Positions 1-10,215 of a DNA stretch of 64,000 bases are shown piece after piece. Numbering within the stretch: the first letter of the stretch is position 1; each line of letters begins with the position of its first letter. The notes under the pieces were generated by a model. That model did not search any database. It saw only the letters and a list, made by a program, of their open reading frames with translations, and had not been told where the DNA came from. Origin of the DNA: Providencia alcalifaciens DSM 30120 (GTDB taxonomy: Bacteria; Pseudomonadota; Gammaproteobacteria; Enterobacterales; Enterobacteriaceae); NCBI RefSeq assembly GCF_000173415.1, contig NZ_ABXW01000070.1:124001-188000 (forward strand), written 5' to 3'. A program made the position numbers and the translations under genes.

Positions 1-635
1 TCGAAGCGAAGTCTCACACACCTTTCTTTTTATTGCTTGCCTTTATTGGCGGATTTGTCGATGCCTGTTCATTTGTCATATTTGAAGTTTTTACCGGTCA
101 TCTGACGGGAAATAGCATTCTCAGTATGATTTACCTCGCCAAAATGAATATTGGTATGCTACTCCTCTCTGCAATCTCCATATTAGGATTTTTTGCAGGA
201 ACATTTTTGGGTTCGTGGGTTAGGCTCAAGCATAGCGCAATTGTGTTATACCGCTTTGTCCTAGGTCTGGTATTTATAATTTTTAGCAGTGTTTTTATTG
301 TTTACTTTTTCATCCAGCCGTTATATTCCCCAGACTTAGCCATTTTACTCATTAGCTTATCAATGGGGATTCAGAATGGTTACTTTAATAAGGCGGGAAC
401 TGTCGGGATCCATTCAACCTATGTGACTGGTATGACGACATCCTGCATTAATGCCTTTTTGAAAAACGTCTCCGGTGACAGTAGCAAAAAAGTCTTACTG
501 TTTGCGGTACTCTCGTTTATTGCGGGTGGCTTAGCCGGCGGGGTGTTATCCGTTCATTACCAGTACGTCGGATTCTCTGCGGTATTACTTCTCTTGGGAT
601 GTGCACTGATTTATAGCTTTACAATCCGTGATTAA
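1..635 (+). CDS. DUF1275 (YoaK-type) membrane protein, 5' end missing
   Basis: The frame is open from the first complete codon at position 3 (Glu-Ala-Lys-Ser...), so the gene begins upstream of the window; the TTG at 33 is unlikely to be the start. The visible part is about 210 residues, very hydrophobic, with roughly six membrane segments. The stretch GGFVDACSF followed by TGHLTGNS is typical of the DUF1275/YoaK family of inner-membrane proteins, whose biochemical role is not established. It converges on the formate dehydrogenase operon. Family assignment rests on these N-terminal motifs and the hydropathy pattern; no function is claimed. Confidence 0.75.
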   Translation, partial: EAKSHTPFFLLLAFIGGFVDACSFVIFEVFTGHLTGNSILSMIYLAKMNIGMLLLSAISILGFFAGTFLGSWVRLKHSAIVLYRFVLGLVFIIFSSVFIVYFFIQPLYSPDLAILLISLSMGIQNGYFNKAGTVGIHSTYVTGMTTSCINAFLKNVSGDSSKKVLLFAVLSFIAGGLAGGVLSVHYQYVGFSAVLLLLGCALIYSFTIRD

Positions 636-654
636 CCCAACCCTTTTTCACCAT

Positions 655-683
655 AAAAAAGCCCACAACAGAGTTGTGGGCTC
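655..683 (-). terminator. Rho-independent terminator of the fdo operon (distal copy)
   Basis: AGCCCACAAC / GTTGTGGGCT stem with an AGA loop. Read on the minus strand it is followed by six T residues, so it can end fdoGHI transcripts. It lies just past the DUF1275 stop codon, so it may also slow plus-strand transcription, but it has no T run in that direction. Confidence 0.7.
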
Positions 684-743
684 AGACCATTGACAAACCC
701 ATTCGGTTTGGAAATGGCTCTTTTGGATTGTAAAATTAACAAG

Positions 744-765
744 GAAAATCAATTTATTGATTTTC
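744..765. repeat. 9-bp perfect inverted repeat
   Basis: GAAAATCAA, four-base spacer TTTA, TTGATTTTC. It sits among three other hairpins between two convergent genes and may simply be another weak terminator; no T run follows. Confidence 0.45.
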
Positions 766-777
766 GCCTGATAACAC

Positions 778-810
778 AAAGAGGGAAAAACCACGCTTTT
801 ATCCCTCTTT
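778..810. terminator. Hairpin between convergent genes
   Basis: AAAGAGGGA pairs with TCCCTCTTT around a 15-base loop. It forms on either strand and lies 56 bases past the fdoI stop. It is probably part of a terminator cluster. Confidence 0.45.
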
Positions 811-821
811 GTCAGCAAGCC

Positions 822-846
822 AAGCCCACAACAGAGTTGTGGGCTT
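822..846 (-). terminator. Second copy of the AGCCCACAAC hairpin
   Basis: The stem-loop is identical in stem and loop to the one at 659-681, about 20 bases past the fdoI stop on the minus strand. It lacks the T run of the distal copy, so it is likely a weaker terminator or a 3'-end stabiliser. Confidence 0.5.
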
Positions 847-866
847 AATAGGGAGAGATAAAACCC

Positions 867-1523
867 TTAGTTTTTCTCTTGCTGCTCTTTCTGCTGTTTC
901 TCTTTAGCAACCAGCTCACGATACCAACGCGGGTGGTGCTTTCTCGCCCAACCACGTGTTACCCAACCTTCAACCATCGCACGTACTGAGCCTTTGACCC
1001 AGATTGCTGCATAAGCGTGAACGATAATCATCAGGATCAAGCCAATAGCTGACAGCGAGTGAATAATAATCGCTGCGCGATACACTGGAATTGGGAAGTA
1101 ATCCGCAAAGAATGGACGCCACATAATCACGCCACTCACAACCAGTGCCAACAAGCAGATAGTGACGACCCAATACACCCCTTTTTGACCAAGGTTGTAT
1201 TGACCTACATCACCAGCTTCTTCGTTTTTCAGGACCTTACCGATATTTTTCGCCCACTTGATATCATCTTTATTGATGAAGTTATGGTGAAAATAACGGA
1301 AGAACATAAACACGAACAGCAGGAACATCGCCGTACCCACGAATGGATGCAAAATTCGAGACAGCTGTGGAGTGCCTAAAATGTTCATAAACCAGTTCAA
1401 GGATGGGAAGAAAAAACCCAACCCGCTGATGGCAGTGAACAAGAAGCAAATCACAACCGCCCAGTGATTGATCCTTTCAATCGGTTTGTGGCGAATAATT
1501 TTGTCATTATCATCTGGCATCAT
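867..1523 (-). CDS. fdoI: Formate dehydrogenase-O cytochrome b556 (gamma) subunit
   Basis: Integral membrane subunit (218 aa) of the respiratory formate dehydrogenase. It carries two b-type haems and passes electrons from the FdoH iron-sulfur chain to quinone. Four hydrophobic segments are visible (about residues 17-40, 54-75, 113-133 and 148-172), with histidines suited to haem ligation, for example in ERINHW near residue 20, ILHPF near 58 and IIHSL near 153. Its start overlaps the fdoH stop by four bases, so the two are translationally coupled. The C-terminus is Lys/Gln-rich and cytoplasmic. In E. coli fdhE follows fdoI; here the next gene is an unrelated convergent one. Confidence 0.95.
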   Translation of the reverse strand: MMPDDNDKIIRHKPIERINHWAVVICFLFTAISGLGFFFPSLNWFMNILGTPQLSRILHPFVGTAMFLLFVFMFFRYFHHNFINKDDIKWAKNIGKVLKNEEAGDVGQYNLGQKGVYWVVTICLLALVVSGVIMWRPFFADYFPIPVYRAAIIIHSLSAIGLILMIIVHAYAAIWVKGSVRAMVEGWVTRGWARKHHPRWYRELVAKEKQQKEQQEKN

Positions 1524-2464
1524 TTCTGATCCTCCCCTTCTTTTGATTTCGAAGTGTCAGATGACATTGCATCATGCAAATCTTCTAGAGCCTCTTCTTC
1601 ATCTTTCTTGGAGACGCGGTTTGGACCAATTCCCACATAGTGGAAAATCGCCGCCGCAAATGTTGCAGCAAAACCTACCGCTGCCATCGGTTTCCAGATA
1701 CCTTTCCAGAAGGTGACTGTTGGACTGATGGTCGGATTTTCAGGTAACCCATGATACAACTGCGGCTTATCCGCGTGATGCAATACGTACATAACGTGCG
1801 TACCACCCACACCTTGCGGATCGTATAAACCTGCATTTGCATAACCACGCGTTTTCAGCTCTTCAACACGCTCACCAGCCATGCCAATCATGTCTTCCTT
1901 CGAACCAAAGTGAATGGCTCCTGTTGGACATGTTTTCACACACGCTGGCTCTTGACCGACTTCAACACGGTCAACACACAGCGTACATTTGTAAGCACGG
2001 TTGTCTTCCTTGTTGATGCGTGGCACGTTGAACGGGCAACCTGCGATACAATAACCACAACCGATACAGTGCTCAGATTGGAAATCCACGATACCGTTTT
2101 TGTACTGGACGATAGCGCCTTCTGATGGACATGCCTTCAGACAGCCAGGGTCAGCGCAGTGCATACAGCCATCTTTACGGATCAGCCACTCAAATTTATC
2201 GTTCTCTTCAACTTCAGAGAAGCGCATAACCGTCCATGACTTCGCGGTTAAATCCGTTGGGTTGTCATACACCCCAACGTTAGTCCCGATTTTGTCACGG
2301 ATATCGTTCCATTCGGAACACGCAACCTGACACGCTTTACAGCCGATACAGGTTGTGACGTCAATCAGCTTTGCAACTTCTTCCTTATAGTCCCGCACCT
2401 GAGGTGCGGGAGTCAGGGAATTGGTGGCAGAGCGACGAATAATGTCCTGTGATTGCATTGACAT
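1520..2464 (-). CDS. fdoH: Formate dehydrogenase-O iron-sulfur (beta) subunit
   Basis: Electron-transfer subunit (314 aa) with four ferredoxin-type [4Fe-4S] motifs seen in order: [35 protein letters not shown] and a final CTLC...CVKTC. A single C-terminal membrane anchor (about residues 255-280, [16 protein letters not shown]) holds it at the periplasmic face. It relays electrons from the molybdopterin/Sec centre in FdoG to the haems of FdoI. It starts 11 bases after the fdoG stop and overlaps fdoI by four bases, as expected for one operon. Length and motif order match the FdnH/FdoH family. Confidence 0.96.
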   Translation of the reverse strand: MSMQSQDIIRRSATNSLTPAPQVRDYKEEVAKLIDVTTCIGCKACQVACSEWNDIRDKIGTNVGVYDNPTDLTAKSWTVMRFSEVEENDKFEWLIRKDGCMHCADPGCLKACPSEGAIVQYKNGIVDFQSEHCIGCGYCIAGCPFNVPRINKEDNRAYKCTLCVDRVEVGQEPACVKTCPTGAIHFGSKEDMIGMAGERVEELKTRGYANAGLYDPQGVGGTHVMYVLHHADKPQLYHGLPENPTISPTVTFWKGIWKPMAAVGFAATFAAAIFHYVGIGPNRVSKKDEEEALEDLHDAMSSDTSKSKEGEDQK

Positions 2465-2475
2465 AATTTATCTCC

Positions 2476-5400
2476 TTACACCTTTTCCACATTGACAAGG
2501 AATGATTTAAATTCCGGCGTCTGAGTATTCGCATCACCAACATAAGGTGTCAGCGTATTCGCAAGAAAGCCTTTCACCGCTAAACCTTCAAAGCCCCAGT
2601 GAATTGGAATACCGATGGTATCGATGTCTTTTCCATCCACTTGTAGGGTTTTAATTCGTTTGGTGACAACCGCTTTCGCTTTGATGTAACCCCGCTTAGA
2701 ACTCACCTTAACCGTATCACCTTGCTCGATGCCTTTCTCTTTCGCTAAACGTTCACCAATTTCAATGAACTGTTGAGGTTGGATAATGGCATTTAACAAC
2801 GCATGCTTAGTCCAATAGTGGAAGTGTTCGGTTAAGCGGTAAGTCGTGCCCACATATGGGAACTCTGTCGCTTTACCCATTTGTGCCCAGTCGTCTTTAA
2901 ACACACGAGCAGCAGGGTTTGAAACCACATTTGGGTGCAGTGGGTTAGTATCTAACGGCGTTTCGATTGGTTCGTAGTGCTCAGGGAACGGACCTTCTGC
3001 CATTTTATCCAGCGCAAATAAACGACCCATACCTTCTGGCTGCATGATAAATGGACCTACCCCACTTCCTGGTGCCGCAGTGCTGTAGTCAGGAATATCC
3101 ATACCTACCCACTTGCTACCATTCCACTCAAGGATTTGACGCTTAGGATCCCACGGTTTACCCATTGGGTCAGCGGATGCACGGTTATAAATAACGCGGC
3201 GGTTCAGTGGCCATGCCCATGCCCAACCTAATGTATTACCCAGACCCGTTGGGTCGGAGTTATCACGGTTAGCCATTTGGTTACCTTTCGGCGTCCAGCT
3301 ACCAGAGAAGATCCAGCAACCACTTGCTGTAGTACCATCATCACGTAATTGAGCAAACGAGCTAAGCAGTTCGCCTTTTTTCACAATCACATTGCCATCA
3401 GCATCTTTCAGGTCTTCTAACGCATAGCCGTTACTTTCTTGAGCCACTTCTTCCGGCGTTGGGTTATCGCGGTCAAGGTAGTCCCACGTCATGCTCAGAA
3501 CCTGCTCAGGTGCCGCGCCGCCTTCAGCTGCGTACATTTGGCGTAGACGATGATAGATACCTGACAGGATTTCACCATCACTGATAGCTTCACCTGGGGC
3601 GTCCGCACCTTTCCAGTGCCACTGTAACCAACGCGCGGAGTTTACAATCGAACCGTTCTCTTCAGCGAAGCAGCAAGATGGCAGACGGAACACGGTCGTT
3701 TGAATTTCTTCCGGTTTCACATCGTTCATTTCGCCGTGGTTTTGCCAGAAGTTTGCAGTTTCTGTATTCAGCGGATCGATAGTCACTAAGAATTTCAGCT
3801 TAGAAAGTGATTTCGAGACTTTGTTTTTGTTCGGGAATGAGGCTAATGGGTTAAAGCCTTGGCAGATATAGCCATTCACTTCACCTTTATCCATCATGTC
3901 GAAATAACGTAAAACATCGTAGCCCTGATCCCACTTAGGTAACAGGTCGAAGCCCCAGTCATTCTCTTTCTGCGCTTTATCACCATAGAAAGTCTTCATT
4001 AAGCTAACGAAGAATTTAGGGTAGTTACCCCAATAGTTCACTTGCCCAGCAACTGTTGCTTTCGGCGTGTTCGCTGCTAAATAGCTTTCTAAGGTCGTTT
4101 GTTTTTCTGATGGTAACGTCAGGTAGCCCGGTAAGCTCTGTGATAACAGACCTAAGTCAGTCAGACCTTGGATGTTTGAGTGTCCACGCAATGCGTTAAC
4201 ACCACCACCTAACATACCCATGTTACCCAGCAGTAACTGGATCATCGCCATGGTACGAATATTTTGCGCACCGATGGTGTGTTGGGTCCAACCCAGCGCG
4301 TATAAGAAGGACGCTGTTTTGTCTTTCGCGCTCGTTTCTGCAATGTATTCGCAGACTTGTAAGAAGTCTTTGATTGGCGTACCACAGATGTTGTTAACCA
4401 CTTCTGGGGTATAACGGCTAACGTGTTCTTTCAGTAAGTTCAGAACACAACGCGGGTTTTTCAGAGTTGGATCGCGCAGCGCTAAGCCGTTCTCATCCAT
4501 CTCATAGTTCCACGTCGTTTTATCGTATTGACGTTTTTCAGCGTCATAGCCTGTGAACAAACCGTCATCAAAACCGAAATCTTCACGGATAACTAAGCTA
4601 GCGTTAGTGTACGCCTCAACATATTCACGTTGAATTTTTTCGTTATCCAGCAAGTATTTAATAACACCTGACAGGAAGGCAATATCAGTACCTGAACGAA
4701 TAGGCGTGTAAAAATCCGCCACAGCCGCAGTACGGGTAAAGCGAGGATCGATTACGATTAATTTGGCTTTGTTATGGATTTTTGCTTCCATCGCCCAGCG
4801 GAAACCAACTGGATGCGCTTCTGCCGCATTACCACCCATAACAACGACTAGGTTTGCGTTTTTAATATCAACCCAGTGGTTGGTCATCGCACCGCGACCA
4901 AATGTTGGAGCAAGACTTGCTACCGTTGGTCCGTGTCAGACACGCGCTTGGTTATCCACGGCAAGCATGCCGAGGGCGCGACTAAATTTTTGGGTGACAA
5001 AACCTGTTTCGTTACTTGCCGCTGATGCACACAGCATACCGGTGGTTAACCAACGGTTGACCGTCACACCATCTTTATTCTGTTTAACGAAGTTTGCATC
5101 ACGGTCTTCTTTCATTAACTTGGCGATGCGGTCAAACGCGTCGTCCCAAGTGATGCGTTTCCACTCGTTAGTGCCTGGTTCGCGAACTTCTGGATATTTG
5201 AGTCGACTTTCACTGTGGATAAAGTCGATTAATCCTGCACCTTTAGGACAAAGTGCACCACGGTTTACCGGATGATCCGGGTCCCCTTCGATATGAAAAA
5301 TGCTTTCTTTCGCATTTTTCGCGCCATCACCTAGGCTGTACATTAACAGCCCACAGCCGACAGAACAGTAGGTACAGGTATTTCGAGTCTCTTTAGCACG

Positions 5401-5523
5401 CAATAATTTATACTGGCGTGTAGAGGCTAATGCAGTTGCTGGAGCAAAACCCAGCGCCGCTGCCGTTGTACCTGCCATACCGCCAGCGCAGATCTTAAAG
5501 AACTGCCTTCTGCTGACTTGCAT
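2476..5523 (-). CDS. fdoG: Formate dehydrogenase-O major subunit, selenocysteine-containing
   Basis: Periplasmic molybdopterin enzyme oxidising formate to CO2. The reading frame runs from ATG 5523 to 2476, interrupted only by TGA at 4938-4936, in the context NQARV-Sec-HGPTVA. With this start the Sec is residue 196, the position known for E. coli FdnG, and the product is 1015 aa. An upstream ATG at 5544 would add seven residues, but the GAGGAG ribosome site (about 5529-5534) favours 5523. The N-terminus has a twin-arginine signal (SRRQFF), then the cluster motif CTYCSVGC...CPKG. The frame is split in two by naive calling and should not be treated as a pseudogene. It is divergent from fdhD, whose product activates this enzyme. 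Confidence 0.96.
4896..4931 (-). promoter_or_regulatory. SECIS element for selenocysteine insertion in fdoG
   Basis: Directly 3' of the UGA the mRNA can fold: outer stem GACCAA/UUGGUC and apical stem AGCAA/UUGCU closing a GUC loop, beginning five bases after the UGA. Bacterial SECIS hairpins bind SelB with an apical GU-containing loop at this distance, so this fits. The element lies within the coding sequence. Confidence 0.85.
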
Positions 5524-5551
5524 GGGGGATCTCCTCATATACATTGCTCAT

Positions 5552-5586
5552 GTTTACCTAACTTCATCACCAAGTTTGAGGTAAAC
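5552..5586 (-). promoter_or_regulatory. Hairpin in the fdoG leader/promoter region
   Basis: Interrupted palindrome: GTTTACCT-AACTT, 7-base loop, AAGTT-TG-AGGTAAAC. On the minus strand it would form a 13-bp stem with a two-base bulge, ending 28 bases before the fdoG ATG. It could be an operator between divergent fdoG and fdhD or an RNA leader structure. Confidence 0.4.
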
Positions 5587-5698
5587 TGTTCTTATTCAAC
5601 GTCTTCCTTACGTATTCAGGTTCATTGCCTGATAAATGGTGTAAATTCTTTTTACCCATATCGAATATTATGTATCATTAGTGATAGGAATTCATCTA

Positions 5699-6529
5699 AT
5701 GTATGAAACAAATACTACAAATAACTCTAGATTACCTAAAATGATCGGTGTTCACCCTACAACTGTGCAACAAAAAAATAACCTCGGTTCACTGGTTAAT
5801 GATTTCGTTGCAGAAGAAATCCCTATCGCGCTCGTCTATAACGGCATATCCCATGTGGTAATGATGGCGACACCAAAAGATCTGGAGGATTTTGCTGTCG
5901 GATTTTCATTATCAGAAGGGATTATACAATCCCGTGATGAAATTCGCGGAATTGATATTGTTCAAGGCTGTCATCGAGGTATTGAGGTGCATATCGAGCT
6001 GTCGAGCCGCCGCTTTATGGCGCTCAAAGAGCGTCGGCGTAATCTTACAGGGCGAACTGGTTGTGGTATTTGTGGCACAGAACAACTCGACGAGATTTTC
6101 AAACCTCTCACTCCGCTGCCATTCACTCAAACATTTTCCTTATCTTACCTCGATAATGCCCTGCAAGAATTGAAGACAGTTCAAGAAATTGGCGCATTAA
6201 CAGGTTGTACTCATGCTGCTGCATGGATTTCTCCTGAAGGTCATCTCGTTGGAGGATGCGAAGATGTGGGTCGCCATGTGGCGTTGGATAAGCTACTGGG
6301 AATGAAAAGTCGCTCTGACTGGCAACAAGGCGCTATTTTGGTGTCTAGCCGCGCAAGTTATGAGATGGTACAAAAAGCCGCAAGTTGTGGTGCGGAAATT
6401 CTGTTTGCGGTTTCAGCCGCAACGTCATTGGCGATTGAAGTCGCCGAGAAGGCCAATTTAACGCTAGTGGGTTTTTGCCGCCAAGGTAAAGCCACCGTGT
6501 TTACCCATCCGAGTCGGGTGAGGGATTGA
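5699..6529 (+). CDS. fdhD: Formate dehydrogenase accessory sulfurtransferase
   Basis: FdhD moves sulfur from IscS to the molybdenum cofactor and is needed for active formate dehydrogenases. The conserved CGICG motif holding the two functional cysteines is present near residue 115-119 ([12 protein letters not shown]), followed by the conserved HAAAW and [14 protein letters not shown] segments. A GTG at 5681 would add six residues; ATG 5699 has an AGGA ribosome site about 10 bases upstream and gives 276 aa, the usual length. It is divergent from fdoG with about 175 bp between starts, the same arrangement as in E. coli. Confidence 0.94.
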   Translation: MYETNTTNNSRLPKMIGVHPTTVQQKNNLGSLVNDFVAEEIPIALVYNGISHVVMMATPKDLEDFAVGFSLSEGIIQSRDEIRGIDIVQGCHRGIEVHIELSSRRFMALKERRRNLTGRTGCGICGTEQLDEIFKPLTPLPFTQTFSLSYLDNALQELKTVQEIGALTGCTHAAAWISPEGHLVGGCEDVGRHVALDKLLGMKSRSDWQQGAILVSSRASYEMVQKAASCGAEILFAVSAATSLAIEVAEKANLTLVGFCRQGKATVFTHPSRVRD

Positions 6530-6612
6530 ATCCAAACGTGAAACTATAAAGAAATTAAAAAGATAGTTTCACTTTTTCGCACTCATAAATGCACTGTTCG
6601 ATGGTGTTTCTC

Positions 6613-8493
6613 TTATGCAGAAACCAACGACACTTTCACTAAAATATTTTTACTTGCCTCTCCATCCCATGAGCGTGCCTGTAATGGAATAATTCCTTCA
6701 TAAACCTCCTGTTTTAATTCTAGATATGGATTATCTTCAGGGAGGTACTCTAATATAAGCTTGGCGTATTTATTCGACGATGCGCTCGTTTTTGCCGTAT
6801 TCATTGAAGCTGAGGAGCCGCCCGTTTCACGCCATCCTCGAAGATTCACGAATATCTCGTCACCCGATTCGGTCTTTAATAATGCCCTGACTTTAGAATA
6901 TGCAGTTTCATACAAAACCAAGAATGTGGGGCCTTCATGACGATATAACGCAACAAATCCATGGTCATCACGCTCTTTTATCTGATAATCAACACAATTT
7001 TTTTGAGCGTGATTAACACTTAAGTTTAAAACGTCCGCGCTCTCTATTTCAAAAGGTGCATCGTAAGGATCATAGTTATCAAAAATAACGCGAATAACGT
7101 GATTTTTGATATTCTTCGTACCATTTAATATTTTAAATACAATCCAAGATTTTATTACGCCATTTTCTTTAAGATCAATATCAAATATTTTCAAAGTAAC
7201 GTCACAAGTCACTTTTTTATCCTCAAGATGAGTTTGATATTCCCCACTGACTAAGCTGGCTTTAAAGGTAATTGGAAATATTTTCTGTGTGATTAAATTA
7301 ATAGCTCCAACAGTTAATAAAGAGTGATTTTCTTCATTCTTTATTTTAACGGTATCAAAAAACTCAATATAACTATCAGAACCTAATGATATTGGAATTG
7401 TTGTTTCAGAGGCATTAATTGGCGTTAATTCTAAATTAGTTGATAATACATTACCTAATCCAATTACCGGTATATTACTATTTTCAATTAAACTGCCTAT
7501 TTCTGCATTCAAGTTTTGAGCTGAAACTCCCACATTGACATTACTTCCCCCCCAATGCAGTCCGACAACTTCATGTGTTTCTCGTGAAATAACCGGAGAA
7601 CCAGATGAGCCACCTTGAGAGTCTGCATTGTAGGTTATTTTTTTCCCATCATTAATGACGGTTAATATTTCAGCATATTCGCCATCTTTGATATCGCCAA
7701 TATGCATTGGTCGTAATCCACCGTCACCATATTGAGGTATATAAATTTTATCCCCTTCTACAGGGTTATTTTGACTTAATGCTAACCCACCAAACAGTGC
7801 TTTTACATTGGAATAAACATAGTCAAAACTATCCAGTGTAAACAGTGCATAATCATAATCACCAATGCTAACACCATGTTTTAATACTTTTCCCGGCTTT
7901 AAGCGCACAGGTTCAGTCGCTGGGGATGTCGAATCACAAGATTCATTAAACCAGTTAAACCAAATTTCACCATTCTCTAAATCTGGGTCGCTTTCGACAA
8001 CATGGTTGTTCGTCAGTAGATGGTTTTTATTCCCGATAAGTGAACAAGATGCTCGACCGCCAACTTTCGCTGCCGCACACGACAGCCCATGCGCCGCAAT
8101 TTGAGTCCCTTCATAACAAATATAGGGTTTTCGCTCATCTTCGCCAATAATGACCTTTGGATTACTATCATGTAAAACATGACTTAACGTCAATGAATAG
8201 TCATGATCTAAATAAGATGCTTTAGGTAAAATAACACGAATATTTACCGATTGACCTGGAATAAAAATAGCTGGCTCATCAACATTATGGAAAAATTCTC
8301 TCTGTAATATATTTTCACCATATTCAAACTCCACAAATGCGTTGGATGGTAAATTTATATTTGAAAAAATAAGATTTAAAAATGATGAATTCTCTCGTTC
8401 AACATAGAGTGCATGAACTCGACTTTTATTATTTTCTTTAATAATACTAATATTAACTCTTTCATTAGAAATATAATCTTGATATGTACCCAC
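6613..8493 (-). CDS. Trypsin-like serine protease with C-terminal extension, no signal peptide
   Basis: A 626-residue protein with a chymotrypsin-fold core at about residues 125-340. Likely catalytic residues are His164 in LLTNNHV, Asp214 in DYDYALF and Ser297 in GGSSGSP. Asp291, six residues before the serine, sits where trypsin has Asp189, suggesting cleavage after Lys/Arg; this is inference. The overall look recalls lysyl-endopeptidase-like bacterial proteases. About 120 residues precede the core and about 280 follow it, the latter beta-rich and unrecognised. No Sec or Tat signal is visible at the N-terminus (MGTYQDYISN). GTG start with GAAAGGA upstream. It is AT-rich compared with fdhD and mnmE, stands alone, and is probably an acquired gene. 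Confidence 0.75.
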   Translation of the reverse strand: MGTYQDYISNERVNISIIKENNKSRVHALYVERENSSFLNLIFSNINLPSNAFVEFEYGENILQREFFHNVDEPAIFIPGQSVNIRVILPKASYLDHDYSLTLSHVLHDSNPKVIIGEDERKPYICYEGTQIAAHGLSCAAAKVGGRASCSLIGNKNHLLTNNHVVESDPDLENGEIWFNWFNESCDSTSPATEPVRLKPGKVLKHGVSIGDYDYALFTLDSFDYVYSNVKALFGGLALSQNNPVEGDKIYIPQYGDGGLRPMHIGDIKDGEYAEILTVINDGKKITYNADSQGGSSGSPVISRETHEVVGLHWGGSNVNVGVSAQNLNAEIGSLIENSNIPVIGLGNVLSTNLELTPINASETTIPISLGSDSYIEFFDTVKIKNEENHSLLTVGAINLITQKIFPITFKASLVSGEYQTHLEDKKVTCDVTLKIFDIDLKENGVIKSWIVFKILNGTKNIKNHVIRVIFDNYDPYDAPFEIESADVLNLSVNHAQKNCVDYQIKERDDHGFVALYRHEGPTFLVLYETAYSKVRALLKTESGDEIFVNLRGWRETGGSSASMNTAKTSASSNKYAKLILEYLPEDNPYLELKQEVYEGIIPLQARSWDGEASKNILVKVSLVSA

Positions 8494-8691
8494 TTTAAAT
8501 CCTTTCTATTTTAGAATCGAATAAAAACTGTTTTATCTGTAAAGATCGTTTTTATTATATTTAAAATCGATTACGTTAAAGAGCATAAAAATTGGTATTA
8601 GTTTTTATAATTTAATTGCGATGAGAAATATTAAAAAGAATAAATTTTCAATAGTAGGCAGGATTTTCTGTATTCTATGAAGAGATAACCA

Positions 8692-8725
8692 CCATTTTCC
8701 CAACTCTGGGAAAATGGTTTTTGTT
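8692..8725 (+). terminator. Strong hairpin with T run
   Basis: CCATTTTCCCA / TGGGAAAATGG stem (11 bp) with an ACTC loop, then TTTTTGTTTTT on the plus strand. It lies 15 bases past the mnmE stop, so on the minus strand it also forms at the end of the mnmE message, although without a T run there. Confidence 0.65.
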
Positions 8726-8739
8726 TTTATTTCACTTAA

Positions 8740-10104
8740 TCACTTACCAATACAGAAACTCGAGAAAATACGCCCTAACAAATCATCAGAGGTAAATTCA
8801 CCCGTAATTTCGCTCAGTTCTTGCTGAGCTAAGCGTAGCTCTTCAGCCAGTAACTCACCAGAGCGAGCATTCACTAACTGGTCATAGCCTTGAGCTAAAT
8901 GGGTTGCCGCATTATTCAACGCTTGTAAGTGGCGACGACGAGCAAGGAAGCCGCCTTCCGTATTGCTATTAAAGCCCATGGTTTCTTTCAGGTGATCGCG
9001 CAGCAAATCGATACCTTTTTCTTCACGGGCAGATAAACGAATTAGCGGATAACGAGCATCGGCGACAAACTCCACTGACTCACCTGTTTTATCGGCTTTA
9101 TTACGAATAACTGTAACAGGCAACGTTTCTGGCAGGCGAGCCATAAATTCTGGCCAAATTTCTTGTGGCTCAGTCGCGTCCGTGGTGGTGCTGTCCACCA
9201 TAAATAATACACGGTCAGCTTGCTCAATCTCTTTCCAAGCGCGTTCAATACCGATACGCTCCACTTCGTCGCTAGCCTCACGTAAGCCCGCGGTATCAAT
9301 AATATGCAGTGGCATACCGTCAATATGAATATGTTCGCGCAATACATCACGCGTGGTGCCTGCAATATCAGTAACGATGGCCGCTTCTCGACCCGCTAAT
9401 GCATTCAATAAGCTAGATTTCCCGGCATTTGGTCGCCCTGCAATCACCACTTTCATGCCTTCACGTAACAGGCTACCTTGACGGGCTTGAGAACGAACTT
9501 GGTCTAAATCCGCCACAACTTCATTCAATTTGGCTTCAATTTTACCGTCAGATAGGAAATCAATTTCTTCATCTGGAAAGTCAATCGCAGCTTCCACATA
9601 GATGCGCAAGTGAGTGAGTGCTTCCACTAACTGATGAATATGAGATGAAAAAGCACCTTGCAACGAGTTCATTGCCGAACGAGCTGCTTGCTCAGAGCTC
9701 GCATCAATCAAGTCAGCAATCGCTTCAGCTTGTGCCAAATCAAGTTTGTCATTCAAAAATGCACGTTCAGAAAACTCTCCCGGATTGGCAATACGGATAT
9801 TGGCAATCGTCAGAATTCGTCTGAGTAATAAATCAAGAATAACGGGACCGCCATGCCCTTGCAGCTCAAGCACATCTTCCCCAGTAAAGGAGTTAGGACC
9901 AGGGAAATAAATCGCAATCCCTTGGTCAAGAACAGAGCCATCAGCATCACGAAATGGCAGATAATCGGCATAGCGCGGCTTTGGCAATTTTCCGAGCACT
10001 GTTTCAGCAACCAAAGCTGCCTGTGGACCGGATACACGTAAAATTCCAACCCCACCACGACCGGGTGCGGTTGCCTGTGCGACGATAGTATCGTTGATTT
10101 GCAT
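8740..10104 (-). CDS. mnmE: tRNA uridine-5-carboxymethylaminomethyl modification GTPase
   Basis: With MnmG this GTPase builds the (carboxymethyl)aminomethyl group on wobble U34 of several tRNAs. The 454 aa protein has the N-terminal tetrahydrofolate-binding domain (about 1-118), a helical domain, and an inserted G domain with P-loop GRPNAGKS at 223-230 and DTAG at 270-273. The C-terminal CIGK (451-454) is diagnostic, its Cys being catalytic. It follows yidC on the same strand, separated by a terminator hairpin at 10132-10162, so it may be read through at reduced level or have its own promoter. Length matches the family. Confidence 0.97.
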   Translation of the reverse strand: MQINDTIVAQATAPGRGGVGILRVSGPQAALVAETVLGKLPKPRYADYLPFRDADGSVLDQGIAIYFPGPNSFTGEDVLELQGHGGPVILDLLLRRILTIANIRIANPGEFSERAFLNDKLDLAQAEAIADLIDASSEQAARSAMNSLQGAFSSHIHQLVEALTHLRIYVEAAIDFPDEEIDFLSDGKIEAKLNEVVADLDQVRSQARQGSLLREGMKVVIAGRPNAGKSSLLNALAGREAAIVTDIAGTTRDVLREHIHIDGMPLHIIDTAGLREASDEVERIGIERAWKEIEQADRVLFMVDSTTTDATEPQEIWPEFMARLPETLPVTVIRNKADKTGESVEFVADARYPLIRLSAREEKGIDLLRDHLKETMGFNSNTEGGFLARRRHLQALNNAATHLAQGYDQLVNARSGELLAEELRLAQQELSEITGEFTSDDLLGRIFSSFCIGK

Positions 10105-10124
10105 GATGTTTCTCTGTCTATGAC

Positions 10125-10162
10125 TAAAAAAATTGAGGCGACCCTAAGTGGATCGCCTCAAT
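10125..10162 (-). terminator. Terminator/attenuator after yidC
   Basis: ATTGAGGCGA pairs with TCGCCTCAAT; on the minus strand the stem is followed by seven T residues. It lies between yidC and mnmE. Confidence 0.8.
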
Positions 10163-10215
10163 GTTACTATAGAATCTGGCTTTGTGAAGCCCTCTAAACT
10201 CGATAAGAATTTAGA

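Noticed and set aside
4936-5544. Separate short gene upstream of a truncated formate dehydrogenase
   Set aside because: The two frames are in the same register and are joined by a Sec UGA with a SECIS hairpin; they are one gene.
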